Assembly (NCBI RefSeq): GCF_014202315.1
Contig: NZ_JACHGN010000003.1
Span: forward strand, 434,001 to 498,000
Length of the DNA: 64,000 nucleotides
Direction: 5' to 3'
Origin: Thermocatellispora tengchongensis
GTDB taxonomy: Bacteria > Actinomycetota > Actinomycetes > Streptosporangiales > Streptosporangiaceae
The translations under genes were made by a program, and so were the position numbers. Of the stretch, positions 9,793-18,363 are shown in pieces. Each line of letters starts with the position of its first letter. Positions within the stretch are counted from its first letter, which is position 1. The notes beneath the pieces were generated by a model, which saw only the letters and a program-made list of their open reading frames with translations, did not search any database and had not been told where the DNA came from.

Positions 9793-9815
9793 GAAACCGA
9801 GTACCGTTCGGTTTC
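9793..9815. promoter_or_regulatory. Inverted repeat operator at the acyl-CoA synthetase start
   Basis: GAAACCGA and TCGGTTTC form a perfect 8-bp inverted repeat around 7 nt and abut the ATG at 9816. The centre contains TACCGT (9802-9807), a TANNNT-type -10 eight nt before the ATG, implying a leaderless transcript. The form suits a TetR-family repressor, but none is encoded nearby. Confidence 0.45.
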
Positions 9816-11357
9816 ATGCACCCGGGAGCAATCGCCGCGCAAACCCCGGACAAGCCCGCCGTGATCATGGCCGGCTCCGGGCGGGTCGTCACCTACCGCG
9901 AGCTGGACGAGGAGTCCAACCGGCTCGCCCACCTGTTCCGCTCCGCCGGGCTGCGGCCCGGCGACCACATCGCGTTCATGCTGGAGAACCACCCGCTGTT
10001 CCTCGCCATCGCGTGGGCGGCGCACCGCTCCGGCCTCTACTACACGGCGATCAGCTCCCGGCTCCAGGCCGAGGAACTGGCCTACATCGTGGACAACTGC
10101 GAGGCCCAGGTCTTCATCACCTCGGCCGGGCTCGCCGAGGTCGCCGCCTCGATCGGCCGGGCCACGCCCCGCGTACGGCTGCGCCTGATGCTGGACGGCA
10201 CGGCGCCCGGGTTCGCCTCCTACGAGGAGGCCGTGGCCGCACACCCCGTCACGCCCATCCCGGACGAGGTCCAGGGCGCGGACATGCTGTACTCCTCCGG
10301 CACCACCGGGCGGCCCAAGGGCGTCAAGCCCCCGCTCAGCGGCGCGCGGCTGGAGGAGCCCGGCCCGCTGTACCAGCTCATCACCTTCCTGTTCTCGCCC
10401 TCGGCCGACTCGGTCTACCTCTCGCCCGCGCCGCTGTACCACGCGGCGCCGCTGCGCTACTGCATGACCTTCCAGCGCCTGGGCGCCACCGTCGTGGTCA
10501 TGGAGAGGTTCGACCCGGAGCAGGCGCTGGCGGCGATCGAGGAACACCGGGTCACGCACTCCCAGTGGGTGCCGACCATGTTCATCAAGATGCTCAAGCT
10601 GCCCGAGCCCGTCCGCGCGTCGTACGACCTGTCGTCGCTGCGCTGCGCCGTGCACGCCGCCGCCCCCTGCCCGGTCCCGGTCAAGGAGGCGATGATGGAC
10701 TGGTGGGGGCCGATCGTGCACGAGTACTACGCGGGCACCGAGGGCAACGGCTTTTTGTACGTGGGCCCCGCGGACTGGCTCGCCCACAAGGGCACCGTCG
10801 GCCGCGCCCTGCTCGGCACGGTGCACATCTGCGACGAGATGGGCGAGGAGCTGCCCGCGGGCGAGCACGGCATCGTGTACTTCTCCGACGGGCCCGCCTT
10901 CGAGTACCACGGCGACCCCGACAAGACCCGGGCCTCCCGCGACCCCAAGGGCCGCGGCTGGACCACCCTCGGCGACATCGGCTACCTCGACGAGGAGGGC
11001 TTCCTCTACCTCACCGACCGCCGCTCGTACATGATCATCTCTGGCGGGGTGAACATCTACCCGCAGGAGGCCGAGAACGTCCTGGCCGTGCACCCGGAGG
11101 TCGCCGACGTGGCCGTGTTCGGCGTGCCCGACGAGGAGATGGGCGAGCAGGTCAAGGCCGTCGTCCAGCCCGCCGACCCGGCCAAGGCCGGGCCGGAGCT
11201 GGAGGCCGAGCTGATCGAGTACTGCCGGGCCCGCCTCGCCCACTACAAGTGCCCCAGGTCGGTGGACTTCCGCGACGAACTGCCCCGCCACCCCACCGGC
11301 AAGCTCTACAAGCGGCTGCTGCGCGACGAGTACTGGAAGGACGCCCCGGCCCGCTAG
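9816..11357 (+). CDS. Acyl-CoA synthetase (FadD-type, AMP-forming)
   Basis: 513-aa ANL-superfamily ligase that should activate a carboxylic acid as acyl-AMP and transfer it to CoA. The phosphate-binding motif is MLYSSGTTGRPKGVK. HEYYAGTEGNG, WTTLGDIGYLDEEGFLYLTDR and the C-terminal lysine motif HPTGKLYKRLLRD follow in normal order, and the length is typical. No carrier protein or other lipid gene is adjacent, so fatty-acid or steroid side-chain catabolism is more likely than biosynthesis. It probably starts leaderless under the inverted repeat overlapping its promoter. The acyl chain length preference is unknown. Confidence 0.9.
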   Translation: MHPGAIAAQTPDKPAVIMAGSGRVVTYRELDEESNRLAHLFRSAGLRPGDHIAFMLENHPLFLAIAWAAHRSGLYYTAISSRLQAEELAYIVDNCEAQVFITSAGLAEVAASIGRATPRVRLRLMLDGTAPGFASYEEAVAAHPVTPIPDEVQGADMLYSSGTTGRPKGVKPPLSGARLEEPGPLYQLITFLFSPSADSVYLSPAPLYHAAPLRYCMTFQRLGATVVVMERFDPEQALAAIEEHRVTHSQWVPTMFIKMLKLPEPVRASYDLSSLRCAVHAAAPCPVPVKEAMMDWWGPIVHEYYAGTEGNGFLYVGPADWLAHKGTVGRALLGTVHICDEMGEELPAGEHGIVYFSDGPAFEYHGDPDKTRASRDPKGRGWTTLGDIGYLDEEGFLYLTDRRSYMIISGGVNIYPQEAENVLAVHPEVADVAVFGVPDEEMGEQVKAVVQPADPAKAGPELEAELIEYCRARLAHYKCPRSVDFRDELPRHPTGKLYKRLLRDEYWKDAPAR

Positions 11358-11413
11358 CCCCGTCCCCCACCGGTTTTTTCAAGATTTTTCCGGCCCGGTC
11401 ACGGGCTCGCGAC

Positions 11414-11454
11414 CACGGCGGATAAGGCCGCCGTGAGGCCCCGCCGGAGGGGCC
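11414..11454 (+). terminator. Two tandem hairpins after the acyl-CoA synthetase
   Basis: CACGGCGG/CCGCCGTG (11414-11435) and GGCCCC/GGGGCC (11437-11454), each with a 6-nt loop. T-runs lie upstream (about 11373-11390), not downstream, so this is a probable factor-independent actinomycete terminator pair. Confidence 0.5.
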
Positions 11455-11566
11455 GAACAGCCGCTTAACCAGCGCTTACGTGGCCGGGCGCAGTCTTGGA
11501 GGTACCGGAGCGGAACCGGTCGCCGCCGTCGAGGGAAGGCGGTCGCGACGATGATGGGGGTGGCTG

Positions 11567-13618
11567 ATGAGCATCACAGGCGATCCGCGCCACATGGGCC
11601 CACAAGGCCCGGACGCAGGCCGCGGGGACGGTCACGAGGCGGGTCCCGGGCGACGGCAGGAGGGACGGGGCTGGACCCAGTTCGGCCCCAGGCCCCCGGC
11701 CGCCGGCGGATTCCGCGCGGTCAAGGGCCCCCAGGGCGCCCCCACCACCACCCCACCCGCCCATGGCACGCCGACCCCGGAAACCGCACACCCGGCCGCC
11801 ACGGCGGGCGCGCCGAGCGGCCCGGGGGCGGGCGTGCCGAGCGGGACGGGGGCGGGCGTGCCGAACGGGCCAGGCGCGGGCCTGCCGAGCGGGCCCGTCG
11901 GCGCCGGTACGACGGCGGCGGACGCGCCGACCGCGCCGCTCGGCCCGGGTGGGCCGGGCGCGTTCGGGCCCGGCACGCACGCGCGCCCGGCCGGGGACAC
12001 GGCCGGCGCCCACGCTCACCCGGTGGGGGACGGGGCTCGTGGTGGCCAGGCCCGCCCGATCGGGGACACGGCGGGCGTGCACGCGCTTCCGGCGGGGGAT
12101 GCGGCGGGCGTGCACGTGGGCCCGGCAGGGGGTGCGGCGGGCGTGCACGCGCGTCCGACCGGGGACACGGCGGGCGTGCACGCGCTTCCGGCGGGGGATG
12201 CGGCGGGCGTGCACGTGGGCCCGGCAGGGGGCGCGGCGGGCGTACACGCGCGTCCGACCGGGGACACGGCGGGCGCGCATGCGCACCCGGCGGAGGGGGC
12301 GGCGGGCGTGCACGCGCATCCGGCAGGGGATGCGGCAGGTGGGCAGGCGCGGCCCGGGGGTGACACCGCCGCCTTCCCGTTCGCCGGCATTCCGGGCGCG
12401 GACCCGCACCAGCACCGGCGCGGCTTCGGGGGCTTCGGGGGATTCGGGAACTTCGGCGGGTTCGGCGGGGCCGGTGGCGGGGCGCGCGGGGCCGGGGGGC
12501 GGGCCGGGCGGAGGGTCGTGGCCGGGCTCGCGCTGGCGGCGGTCGCGCTGGGCGGTGGGGTGGCGGGGGCCTTCGCCGCCACCGCGATGAACGGCGACCG
12601 GCCGGTGGTGTCCAGCCCGGTGCTCAGCCCCGCCTCGAACCAGTCGGGCACCACGGTGGCCGACGTGGCCGCGGCCGTGCAGCCCTCGGTGGTCTCGATC
12701 ACCGCGGGCGACGCCGAGGGCTCGGGGGTCATCCTGAGCGCCGACGGGCTGATCCTGACCAACAACCACGTCGTCTCCGGGCTCGGCGACGGCGGCGACG
12801 TCACGGTGAGGTTCAGCGACGGCAAGAGCGCCAGGGCCACGGTGAAGGGCACCGATCCCAGCACCGACATCGCCGTGCTCCAGGCGAGCGGCGTGTCCGG
12901 GCTCACCCCGGCCGCGCTCGGCGACAGCAGCAAGCTCAAGGTCGGCGACTCGGTGCTCGCCATCGGCAGCCCGCTGGGCCTGGAGGGCTCGGTCACCGCG
13001 GGCATCGTCAGCGCGCTCAACCGCACGGTGACGGTCGGCGGCGATCAGCAGCAGCCCGACCTGCCGCCCGGCTGGGGCCGCAACCAGGACCAGCGGGCCG
13101 CCACGCCGACCACGATCGGCGGCGCGATCCAGACCGACGCGGCGATCAACCCCGGCAACTCCGGCGGCGCCCTCGTCAACGCCTCGGGCCAGGTCGTGGG
13201 GATCAACTCCGCCATCGCCACCAACGGCGGCGACGGCAATATCGGCGTCGGCTTCGCGATCCCGATCAACACCGCCAAGCAGATCGCGGACCAGCTCATC
13301 AGCGACGGCACGGTCAGCCACGCCTTCCTCGGGGTGGGCGTGAGCGACGCCGCAGACGCCGCCGGCAACGCCGCCGGCGGTGGGACGGCGGGCGCGCTGG
13401 TCGGCTCGGTGAGCTCCGGCGGCCCCGCCGAGCAGGCCGGGATCAGGCAGGGCGACGTCATCACCAAGATCGGCGATCAGAACGTCACCGGCGCCGACGA
13501 CGTCATCGGCACGGTGCGCGGCCACAAGGCCGGGGACAAGGTGTCCGTCACGTACGTGCGCGACGGGCAGACGCACACGGTCACCGTGACGCTGGCGGAA
13601 CGGGCCGAGGAGGAGTAA
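11567..13618 (+). CDS. HtrA/DegP-like membrane-anchored serine protease with PDZ domain
   Basis: 683 aa. Residues 1-~310 are a disordered, repeat-bearing cytoplasmic extension. One transmembrane helix follows (VVAGLALAAVALGGGVAGAF), then an extracytoplasmic trypsin-like domain with H401 (TNNHVVSG), D434 (STDIAVLQ) and S532 (INPGNSGGAL), so the triad is complete. A C-terminal PDZ domain (SSGGPAEQAGIRQGDVITKIG) ends the chain. It should degrade or refold damaged envelope proteins. The ATG follows GGGGGTGG. The N-terminal extension is unusually long because of an 11-residue tandem repeat. No two-component system is adjacent. Confidence 0.92.
   Translation: MSITGDPRHMGPQGPDAGRGDGHEAGPGRRQEGRGWTQFGPRPPAAGGFRAVKGPQGAPTTTPPAHGTPTPETAHPAATAGAPSGPGAGVPSGTGAGVPNGPGAGLPSGPVGAGTTAADAPTAPLGPGGPGAFGPGTHARPAGDTAGAHAHPVGDGARGGQARPIGDTAGVHALPAGDAAGVHVGPAGGAAGVHARPTGDTAGVHALPAGDAAGVHVGPAGGAAGVHARPTGDTAGAHAHPAEGAAGVHAHPAGDAAGGQARPGGDTAAFPFAGIPGADPHQHRRGFGGFGGFGNFGGFGGAGGGARGAGGRAGRRVVAGLALAAVALGGGVAGAFAATAMNGDRPVVSSPVLSPASNQSGTTVADVAAAVQPSVVSITAGDAEGSGVILSADGLILTNNHVVSGLGDGGDVTVRFSDGKSARATVKGTDPSTDIAVLQASGVSGLTPAALGDSSKLKVGDSVLAIGSPLGLEGSVTAGIVSALNRTVTVGGDQQQPDLPPGWGRNQDQRAATPTTIGGAIQTDAAINPGNSGGALVNASGQVVGINSAIATNGGDGNIGVGFAIPINTAKQIADQLISDGTVSHAFLGVGVSDAADAAGNAAGGGTAGALVGSVSSGGPAEQAGIRQGDVITKIGDQNVTGADDVIGTVRGHKAGDKVSVTYVRDGQTHTVTVTLAERAEEE
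11990..12366 (+). repeat. In-frame minisatellite, 33-bp unit (99-bp higher-order copies)
   Basis: About eleven copies of an 11-residue unit, G-D-(A/T)-A-G-V-H-x-x-P-(A/T). A 99-bp block starting at 12062 is repeated almost exactly at 12161, and a third degenerate copy begins at 12260. It sits entirely in the cytoplasmic N-terminal tail of the HtrA protein. Confidence 0.85.
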
Positions 13619-13630
13619 AACCGGGGAGCG

Positions 13631-13671
13631 GGGTGTGCCGCCGGCGTCGCTGCGGAGCCGGCGGCACACCC
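13631..13671 (+). terminator. Terminator hairpin after htrA
   Basis: 15-bp perfect stem (GGGTGTGCCGCCGGC and complement) with an 11-nt loop, 12 bp past the stop codon. Confidence 0.75.
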
Positions 13672-13705
13672 GTGTCCGTGCCCGCCGCGGCTGGGCGCCG
13701 GTTGA

Positions 13706-13806
13706 AGTGCGTGCCCGGTGGGGGTGCTGTGTGATGTGCGTGCCTGGTGGGCCGTCGGCTGGTGTGCGTGTCTGCTGAGGGCGGTGGCTGAAGGGCGGTG
13801 GCTGAG
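13706..13806. repeat. Degenerate short tandem repeats
   Basis: Includes two adjacent 14-mers (GGGCGGTGGCTGA plus A or G at 13779 and 13793) and two copies of GTGCGTGCC(C/T)GGTGGG upstream. It lies in the gap between htrA and the convergent ABC permease. No gene is seen. Confidence 0.5.
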
Positions 13807-13826
13807 GGGCGTGCCCGGCGGGGACG

Positions 13827-14567
13827 CTAGCTGAACCGTACGCCCTCGTCGCGCCGGTACGCCCACACCGCCGCGGCGCCGGCCGCCGCCGTCCACACGG
13901 CGAGCATGACCATGGTCACCGGGGCCGGGGAGACCTCGGGCGCCACCGCCGTCCACACCAGTTCGACCGCGCCCCGGCTGGGCAGGTACGGCGCGATGGC
14001 CTGGATGAAGGCCGGCGGGTCCACCGGGCTGGAGAGCAGCCCGCCGCCCACCGCCATGGGGAAGAACACGAGCTGCGTCACCGCGATGGCCGCCTTGGAC
14101 GGCAGGGCGTAGCCGATGGTCAGGCCGAGCAGCGTGAACGGCACCGAGCCCGCGGCGAGGGCCGCGAGCCCGAGCAGCAGCCGCAGCGGCGTGACCGCCG
14201 CCTCGGTGAAGACCGCGGCGATGATCAGCACCGGCACCACCGACACGCCGATCATGGCCAGCCCGGCGATGATCCGCCCGGCGAAGCGGGGGAAGGGCCC
14301 GGCGGGGAGCGTGCGCAGGTAGGGGTCCCACGGCTGGGCCCGGTCCTCCGCCACGCCGATGCCGAAGGTGAACAGCGAGGTGGACATCGCCGCGAACGTC
14401 GTCATCGACGCCGTCGCCAGGGTCGCGCCCACGGGGTGGTCGCCGGCGAACGGCACCACGAAGAACAGCATCGCGGCGGCGGGGAAGAACGTGCTCCCGA
14501 TGACGGCCATCGGGATGCGGATCTGCTCCAGAAGCTGGTACTTGGCGTGTGCCAGGACGAGCGCCAT
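13827..14567 (-). CDS. ABC-2 type exporter permease
   Basis: 246 aa with about six hydrophobic segments, typical of the small ABC-2 permeases (YadH/NodJ-like) that pair with a separate ATPase. It is the last gene of a four-gene minus-strand operon (membrane protein, regulator, ATPase, permease), 21 bp after the ATPase stop, with GAGAGG upstream of the ATG. It would form the channel of an exporter for a drug, lipid or peptide. The substrate cannot be inferred. Confidence 0.87.
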   Translation of the reverse strand: MALVLAHAKYQLLEQIRIPMAVIGSTFFPAAAMLFFVVPFAGDHPVGATLATASMTTFAAMSTSLFTFGIGVAEDRAQPWDPYLRTLPAGPFPRFAGRIIAGLAMIGVSVVPVLIIAAVFTEAAVTPLRLLLGLAALAAGSVPFTLLGLTIGYALPSKAAIAVTQLVFFPMAVGGGLLSSPVDPPAFIQAIAPYLPSRGAVELVWTAVAPEVSPAPVTMVMLAVWTAAAGAAAVWAYRRDEGVRFS

Positions 14568-14588
14568 CTCAGGGGGTCCTCTCGGGGG

Positions 14589-15491
14589 TCAGGCGGCCGG
14601 GGCGTCGTGCACGCCGGCGGCGGAGGTGATGGCGAGGAACGCCTCCTCCAGGGACGTCTGGCGCACCTCCAGGCCGGAGAACGGCACGGAGGCGAGCACC
14701 AGGGCGCGCACCAGCTCGTCGGCGTCGGAGGTGAGCAGTTGGACGCGGTCGCCCTCGCGCTGCTCGCCGATCACCCCCGGCAGGCCGCCGGGGAGCGGGG
14801 CGGGGGTCGTCAGGCTCACCCGGCGCACGCCGACCATGCCGCGGACGTCGTCCACGGAGCCGTCGGCGAGCACCCGGCCGCCGCCGATCACCACCACACG
14901 CTGCGCCAGCGCCTCGATCTCCTCCAGGTAGTGGCTGGTCAGCAGCACCGTGCCGCCCTCGGCGTGGAAGCGGCGCACGCCGTCCCACAGGGTGCGCCGG
15001 GCCTCGACGTCCAGGCCGGTCGTGGGCTCGTCCAGGAACACCAGCCGCGGGTCGCCGGTGAAGGCGAGCGCGACCGCCAGGCGGCGCTTCTGCCCGCCCG
15101 ACAGCCCGCCGATCTGCCGCCGCGTCAGGTCGGCCAGGCCGAAGCGGTCGAGCAGCGCCTGCTTGCTCACCGCGCTCGGGTAGTGCGCGCTGACGAAGTC
15201 CACGCACTCGCCGACCCGCAGTGCCTGCGGCAGCCCGGTCTCCTGCGGTGTCGTGCCGATCCGCACGCGCCGCGCGGGGTCGCGGGGCGAGCCGCCGAAC
15301 AGCTCCACCAGGCCGGAGGTGGGGCGGCGTAACCCCGCGAACAGGTTGATCAGCGTGGACTTGCCCGCGCCGTTCGGGCCGAGCAGCCCGACGAGCTCCC
15401 CGGCGCGGATGTCGATCGACACGCGGTCCAGCGCGACCACGTCGCCGTAGCGGCGGGTCGCCTCCACCGCGCGGGCCAGCGTTTCGGTCAT
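14589..15491 (-). CDS. ABC exporter ATP-binding protein
   Basis: 300 aa. Walker A GPNGAGKST, signature LSGGQKRR, Walker B LVFLDEPTTGLD and the following H-loop (LLTSHYLEE) are all present. The DrrA-like C-terminal extension is typical of daunorubicin-type export ATPases. The start codon overlaps the regulator stop (ATGA), so the two are co-translated. It drives the permease encoded just downstream. Confidence 0.93.
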   Translation of the reverse strand: MTETLARAVEATRRYGDVVALDRVSIDIRAGELVGLLGPNGAGKSTLINLFAGLRRPTSGLVELFGGSPRDPARRVRIGTTPQETGLPQALRVGECVDFVSAHYPSAVSKQALLDRFGLADLTRRQIGGLSGGQKRRLAVALAFTGDPRLVFLDEPTTGLDVEARRTLWDGVRRFHAEGGTVLLTSHYLEEIEALAQRVVVIGGGRVLADGSVDDVRGMVGVRRVSLTTPAPLPGGLPGVIGEQREGDRVQLLTSDADELVRALVLASVPFSGLEVRQTSLEEAFLAITSAAGVHDAPAA

Positions 15492-15850
15492 GCGTTCCTC
15501 CCCGTCTCCGCCGTGCCGAGCAGCTCCCGGATGGCGGCGGTGTAGTCGTCGAAGGCGGCACGGCCCCTGCTGGTCAGCGCGACGTACGTCACGGGGGTGC
15601 GGCCCTTGTGCGTCTTGACGATCGAGACGTAGCCCGCGTCCTCCAGCTTGCTGAGGTGCACGGACAGGTTGCCCGCGGTCATGTTGAGCAGGTCCCTCAG
15701 CCCCGGGAAGGCGATCTGGTCGCCCTCGGGCAGCGCGTTCAGCGCCACCACCACGCGCAGCCGCGCCTGCGCGTGGATCACCGGGTCGAGTTCCCTGAAG
15801 CCGCCCTCCCCGGCTCCCCGGCCGCCGCCGTCGCGCAGGCGTTCGCTCAC
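15488..15850 (-). CDS. Winged-helix transcriptional regulator of the exporter operon
   Basis: 120 aa, short winged-helix protein: LDPVIHAQARLRVVVALNAL, then a recognition region (LLNMTAGNLSVHLSKLEDAGYV) and wing (KTHKGRTPVTYVALTSRG). This pattern is the ArsR/MarR-like HTH_27 group often encoded in exporter operons. The GTG start overlaps the upstream stop (GTGA), and its own stop overlaps the ATPase start. It probably represses its own operon at the inverted repeats near 16522-16545. Confidence 0.85.
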   Translation of the reverse strand: MSERLRDGGGRGAGEGGFRELDPVIHAQARLRVVVALNALPEGDQIAFPGLRDLLNMTAGNLSVHLSKLEDAGYVSIVKTHKGRTPVTYVALTSRGRAAFDDYTAAIRELLGTAETGRNA

Positions 15851-16500
15851 GCCCCCGCCTTCCGCCACCGCCTGTGCTCGACGAGCCCGGCCACGATGAA
15901 GCCGCCGCCGCAGCACACCGTGGTCAGCAGGGCGTGCCAGCCGGGCCCGGCCATGGTGCCGACGATGTTCACCGCGAGGATGCCGACGCCGATGAAGAAC
16001 ATCGTCCAGTGCCGCCACACGGCCCCGCCCGCCATGTACAGCACCCCGATGACCAGCAGCGAGAGCGCCGACCACAGCAGGCCCGCCTCCCGGTCGTCGA
16101 GCCGCCCGACCGCCACGAACCGCGAGGCGATCGTGCCCGACGTGAAGAAGGCGACGCTCCACGAGATGCCGTACATCATGCCCCGGTCCTGCGACACGCC
16201 CCGGACGCTGATGCCGGTGCGCAGCCCCAGGAACACCGTCACCGCCATCGCCACGGCCATGGCCGCCAGCAGGATGCCCGTCGCCACCCCGGACGGGATC
16301 GGCACGTACGGCTCGCCGGTCAGCCCCAGGCGCAGGAACAGCACGCCGAACCCGATCGTCCAGGCCACGCCCCACGGCACGTACATGAACAGCGGGTCGG
16401 GCTGCAGCCGCCGCCGCACCTGCCCCCGCTGCTCCTCGATCAGCCGCAGCGCCTCGCGGGGATGCAGCACCCCCTCGCCGTTCTCGTCGTCGCCGGCCAC
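15847..16500 (-). CDS. Polytopic membrane protein, function unknown
   Basis: 217 aa, about six predicted membrane segments after a charged N-terminal helix (HPREALRLIEEQRGQVRRRL). Homologues commonly open operons with an HTH_27 regulator and an ABC exporter, which is the arrangement here. GTG start with GGGAG 6 nt upstream. It may be a sensor or accessory subunit, but nothing in the sequence shows a catalytic site. Confidence 0.78.
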   Translation of the reverse strand: MAGDDENGEGVLHPREALRLIEEQRGQVRRRLQPDPLFMYVPWGVAWTIGFGVLFLRLGLTGEPYVPIPSGVATGILLAAMAVAMAVTVFLGLRTGISVRGVSQDRGMMYGISWSVAFFTSGTIASRFVAVGRLDDREAGLLWSALSLLVIGVLYMAGGAVWRHWTMFFIGVGILAVNIVGTMAGPGWHALLTTVCCGGGFIVAGLVEHRRWRKAGA

Positions 16501-16521
16501 GGCTCACTCCCATTCACATCG

Positions 16522-16545
16522 CAAACAGGTTTGAACCGTAAACCA
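16522..16545 (-). promoter_or_regulatory. Probable operator/promoter of the exporter operon
   Basis: Overlapping inverted repeats CAAAC-AG-GTTTG (16522-16533) and GGTTT-N7-AAACC (16529-16545), 22 to 45 bp upstream of the first gene. They are a likely site for the wHTH protein of the operon. Confidence 0.45.
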
Positions 16546-16599
16546 CACTGTGCCGCCAACTCAACCCCCGGCACGGTGAGGAGGCCGTACCGGCGGGGC

Positions 16600-18363
16600 T
16601 CAGCGCCGGGTGAGCGACTCGGAGCGGTAGAGGTCGCGGTAGTAGCCGGGGGCGGCCAGCAGGGCGGCGTGGGTGCCGCGCTGGGTGATGCGGCCCTGTT
16701 CCAGCACCAGGATCTCGTCCACCTGGTCCAGGCCGTGGAGACGGTGGGTGACCAGAAGGGTGGTGCGGCCGTGGGTGGCGTCCAGGAGGTCGGCCATGAG
16801 GGCGTCGGCGGTGGGCTCGTCGAGGGATTCGGCGGGCTCGTCCAGCAGCAGGACCTCGGGGTCGTAGAGCAGGGCGCGGGCCAGGGCCAGGCGCTGGAGC
16901 TGGCCGCCGGACACGGTGCGGCCGTCCTCGCCGAGCTGGGTGTCCCAGCCGGTGCGCTCGACCCAGCGGTCCAGCCTGGCACGGCGTACGGCGCGGGCCA
17001 GCTCCTCGTCGCCGGCGGACGGGCCGGCCAGGCGGAGGTTGTCGCGGAGCGTGGTCTGGAAGACGTACGGGTCCTGGGTGAGGCCGGTCACGCGCTCGCG
17101 GACGGACTCGGGGGTCATGGCGGACAACGGGACCGCCGTGCCGTCGGCGCCGCGCAGCACGACGGTGCCCGACTCCGGGTCGATCAGGCGCATCAGGACC
17201 GCGAGGAGGGTGCTCTTGCCGGCGCCGCTCGGGCCGACCAGGGCCACCCGGCGGCCGGGGCCGAGGGTGAGGGAGACGCCGTCGAGCGCGGGGGCGCGGT
17301 CCTCGCCGTGGCGTACGACCAGGTCGCGCACCTCGATGGTCAGCGGGCCCGGGGGAGGGGCGGCGGGCGCGGCCGGCTCGGCGACGGCGGGAGGCGTGGC
17401 GCGGATCTCGCGCAGGCGGCGCAGCGCCTCGGTGACGCCCGCCAGGCGCTCGGCGGCGGCGGCCAGCGGGAGCACCGGTTCGAAGGCCACCAGCGCGGTC
17501 AGGGCGAGCACGGTCGTGCCCACCCGGCCGAGGCCGGCGGCGTTCGCGGCCAGGACCACGCACAGCACGGTCGCGCCCTGCACCAGGGTGCCCACGGCCA
17601 GGGCCATCGCGTGGGTGCGGGCCCGGCGCCGCTCCAGGGCGGCCAGCCGGTCGTCGGCGCGGGCGGCGTCGGCCAGCGCCCGCTCGCCCGCCCCGTACGC
17701 CGCCAGGTCGGCCGCGCCGTGCACCAGGTCGGCCACCCGGGCCGCCAGCTCGGCGCGGGCCGGGGCGATCCGGGCCGACCAGCGGCGGGCGGCGGCCCCG
17801 GTCGCGGCGGGCAGCAGCACCCCGGCCGCCGCCAGCCCGGCCAGCATGACCAGCGCGGCGGCGGGCAGCACCGCGAACCCGATCGTCACCGCGGCGACCG
17901 CGGTGGCCAGTGCCGCCACGGCCGGGAGCAGGCACCTGACCAGGAGGTCCTGCACCGCGTCGGTGTCGTCCACCATGCGGCTGAGCAGGTCGGCGCCGCC
18001 GTGGGCGAGCGGCCGGGCCGGGATCAGCGCCCGGTAGAGCCGTTCGCGGGTCGTGGCCTGGGCGCGCAGGGCCACGTCGTGCCCGGCCAGCCGTTCGGCG
18101 TACCTGAGCACGCCCTTGCCGGTGGCGAACGCGCGCACGCCCACGATGGCCACGCTGAGCGCGGCCAGCTCGGGACGCTCGGCGGCGCGGGTGATCAGCC
18201 AGGCGGCGCACGCGATCAGGGCGAGCCCGGCCAGCTCGGCGCCCGCGCCGGCGAGCGCGGCCAGCGCCAGGCGGGTGCGGGAGAGCGGCGTGACCGGGGG
18301 GAGGCCGCCGGGCTCGGCGGACGCCGGGCGGCGCGCGGTGTGCTCGGAGGTGGCGGCGGTCAT
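16600..18363 (-). CDS. cydC: CydC-type ABC transporter subunit (thiol exporter)
   Basis: 587 aa, fused transmembrane and nucleotide-binding domains. The membrane part spans roughly residues 25-300. The ATPase has Walker A GPSGAGKST, signature VSGGQLQRLALARAL and Walker B VLLLDEPAESLD. With CydD it forms the heterodimeric exporter that supplies reduced thiols needed for bd-oxidase heme assembly. The ATG overlaps the CydD stop (ATGA). It is the last gene of cydABDC. CydC rather than CydD is chosen from gene order and overall similarity. Confidence 0.9.
   Translation of the reverse strand: MTAATSEHTARRPASAEPGGLPPVTPLSRTRLALAALAGAGAELAGLALIACAAWLITRAAERPELAALSVAIVGVRAFATGKGVLRYAERLAGHDVALRAQATTRERLYRALIPARPLAHGGADLLSRMVDDTDAVQDLLVRCLLPAVAALATAVAAVTIGFAVLPAAALVMLAGLAAAGVLLPAATGAAARRWSARIAPARAELAARVADLVHGAADLAAYGAGERALADAARADDRLAALERRRARTHAMALAVGTLVQGATVLCVVLAANAAGLGRVGTTVLALTALVAFEPVLPLAAAAERLAGVTEALRRLREIRATPPAVAEPAAPAAPPPGPLTIEVRDLVVRHGEDRAPALDGVSLTLGPGRRVALVGPSGAGKSTLLAVLMRLIDPESGTVVLRGADGTAVPLSAMTPESVRERVTGLTQDPYVFQTTLRDNLRLAGPSAGDEELARAVRRARLDRWVERTGWDTQLGEDGRTVSGGQLQRLALARALLYDPEVLLLDEPAESLDEPTADALMADLLDATHGRTTLLVTHRLHGLDQVDEILVLEQGRITQRGTHAALLAAPGYYRDLYRSESLTRR

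Noticed and set aside
11990-12366. CRISPR-like array
   Set aside because: Units are tandem without spacers, in frame and inside htrA. The same reasoning excludes 43807-43941 and 53281-53520.
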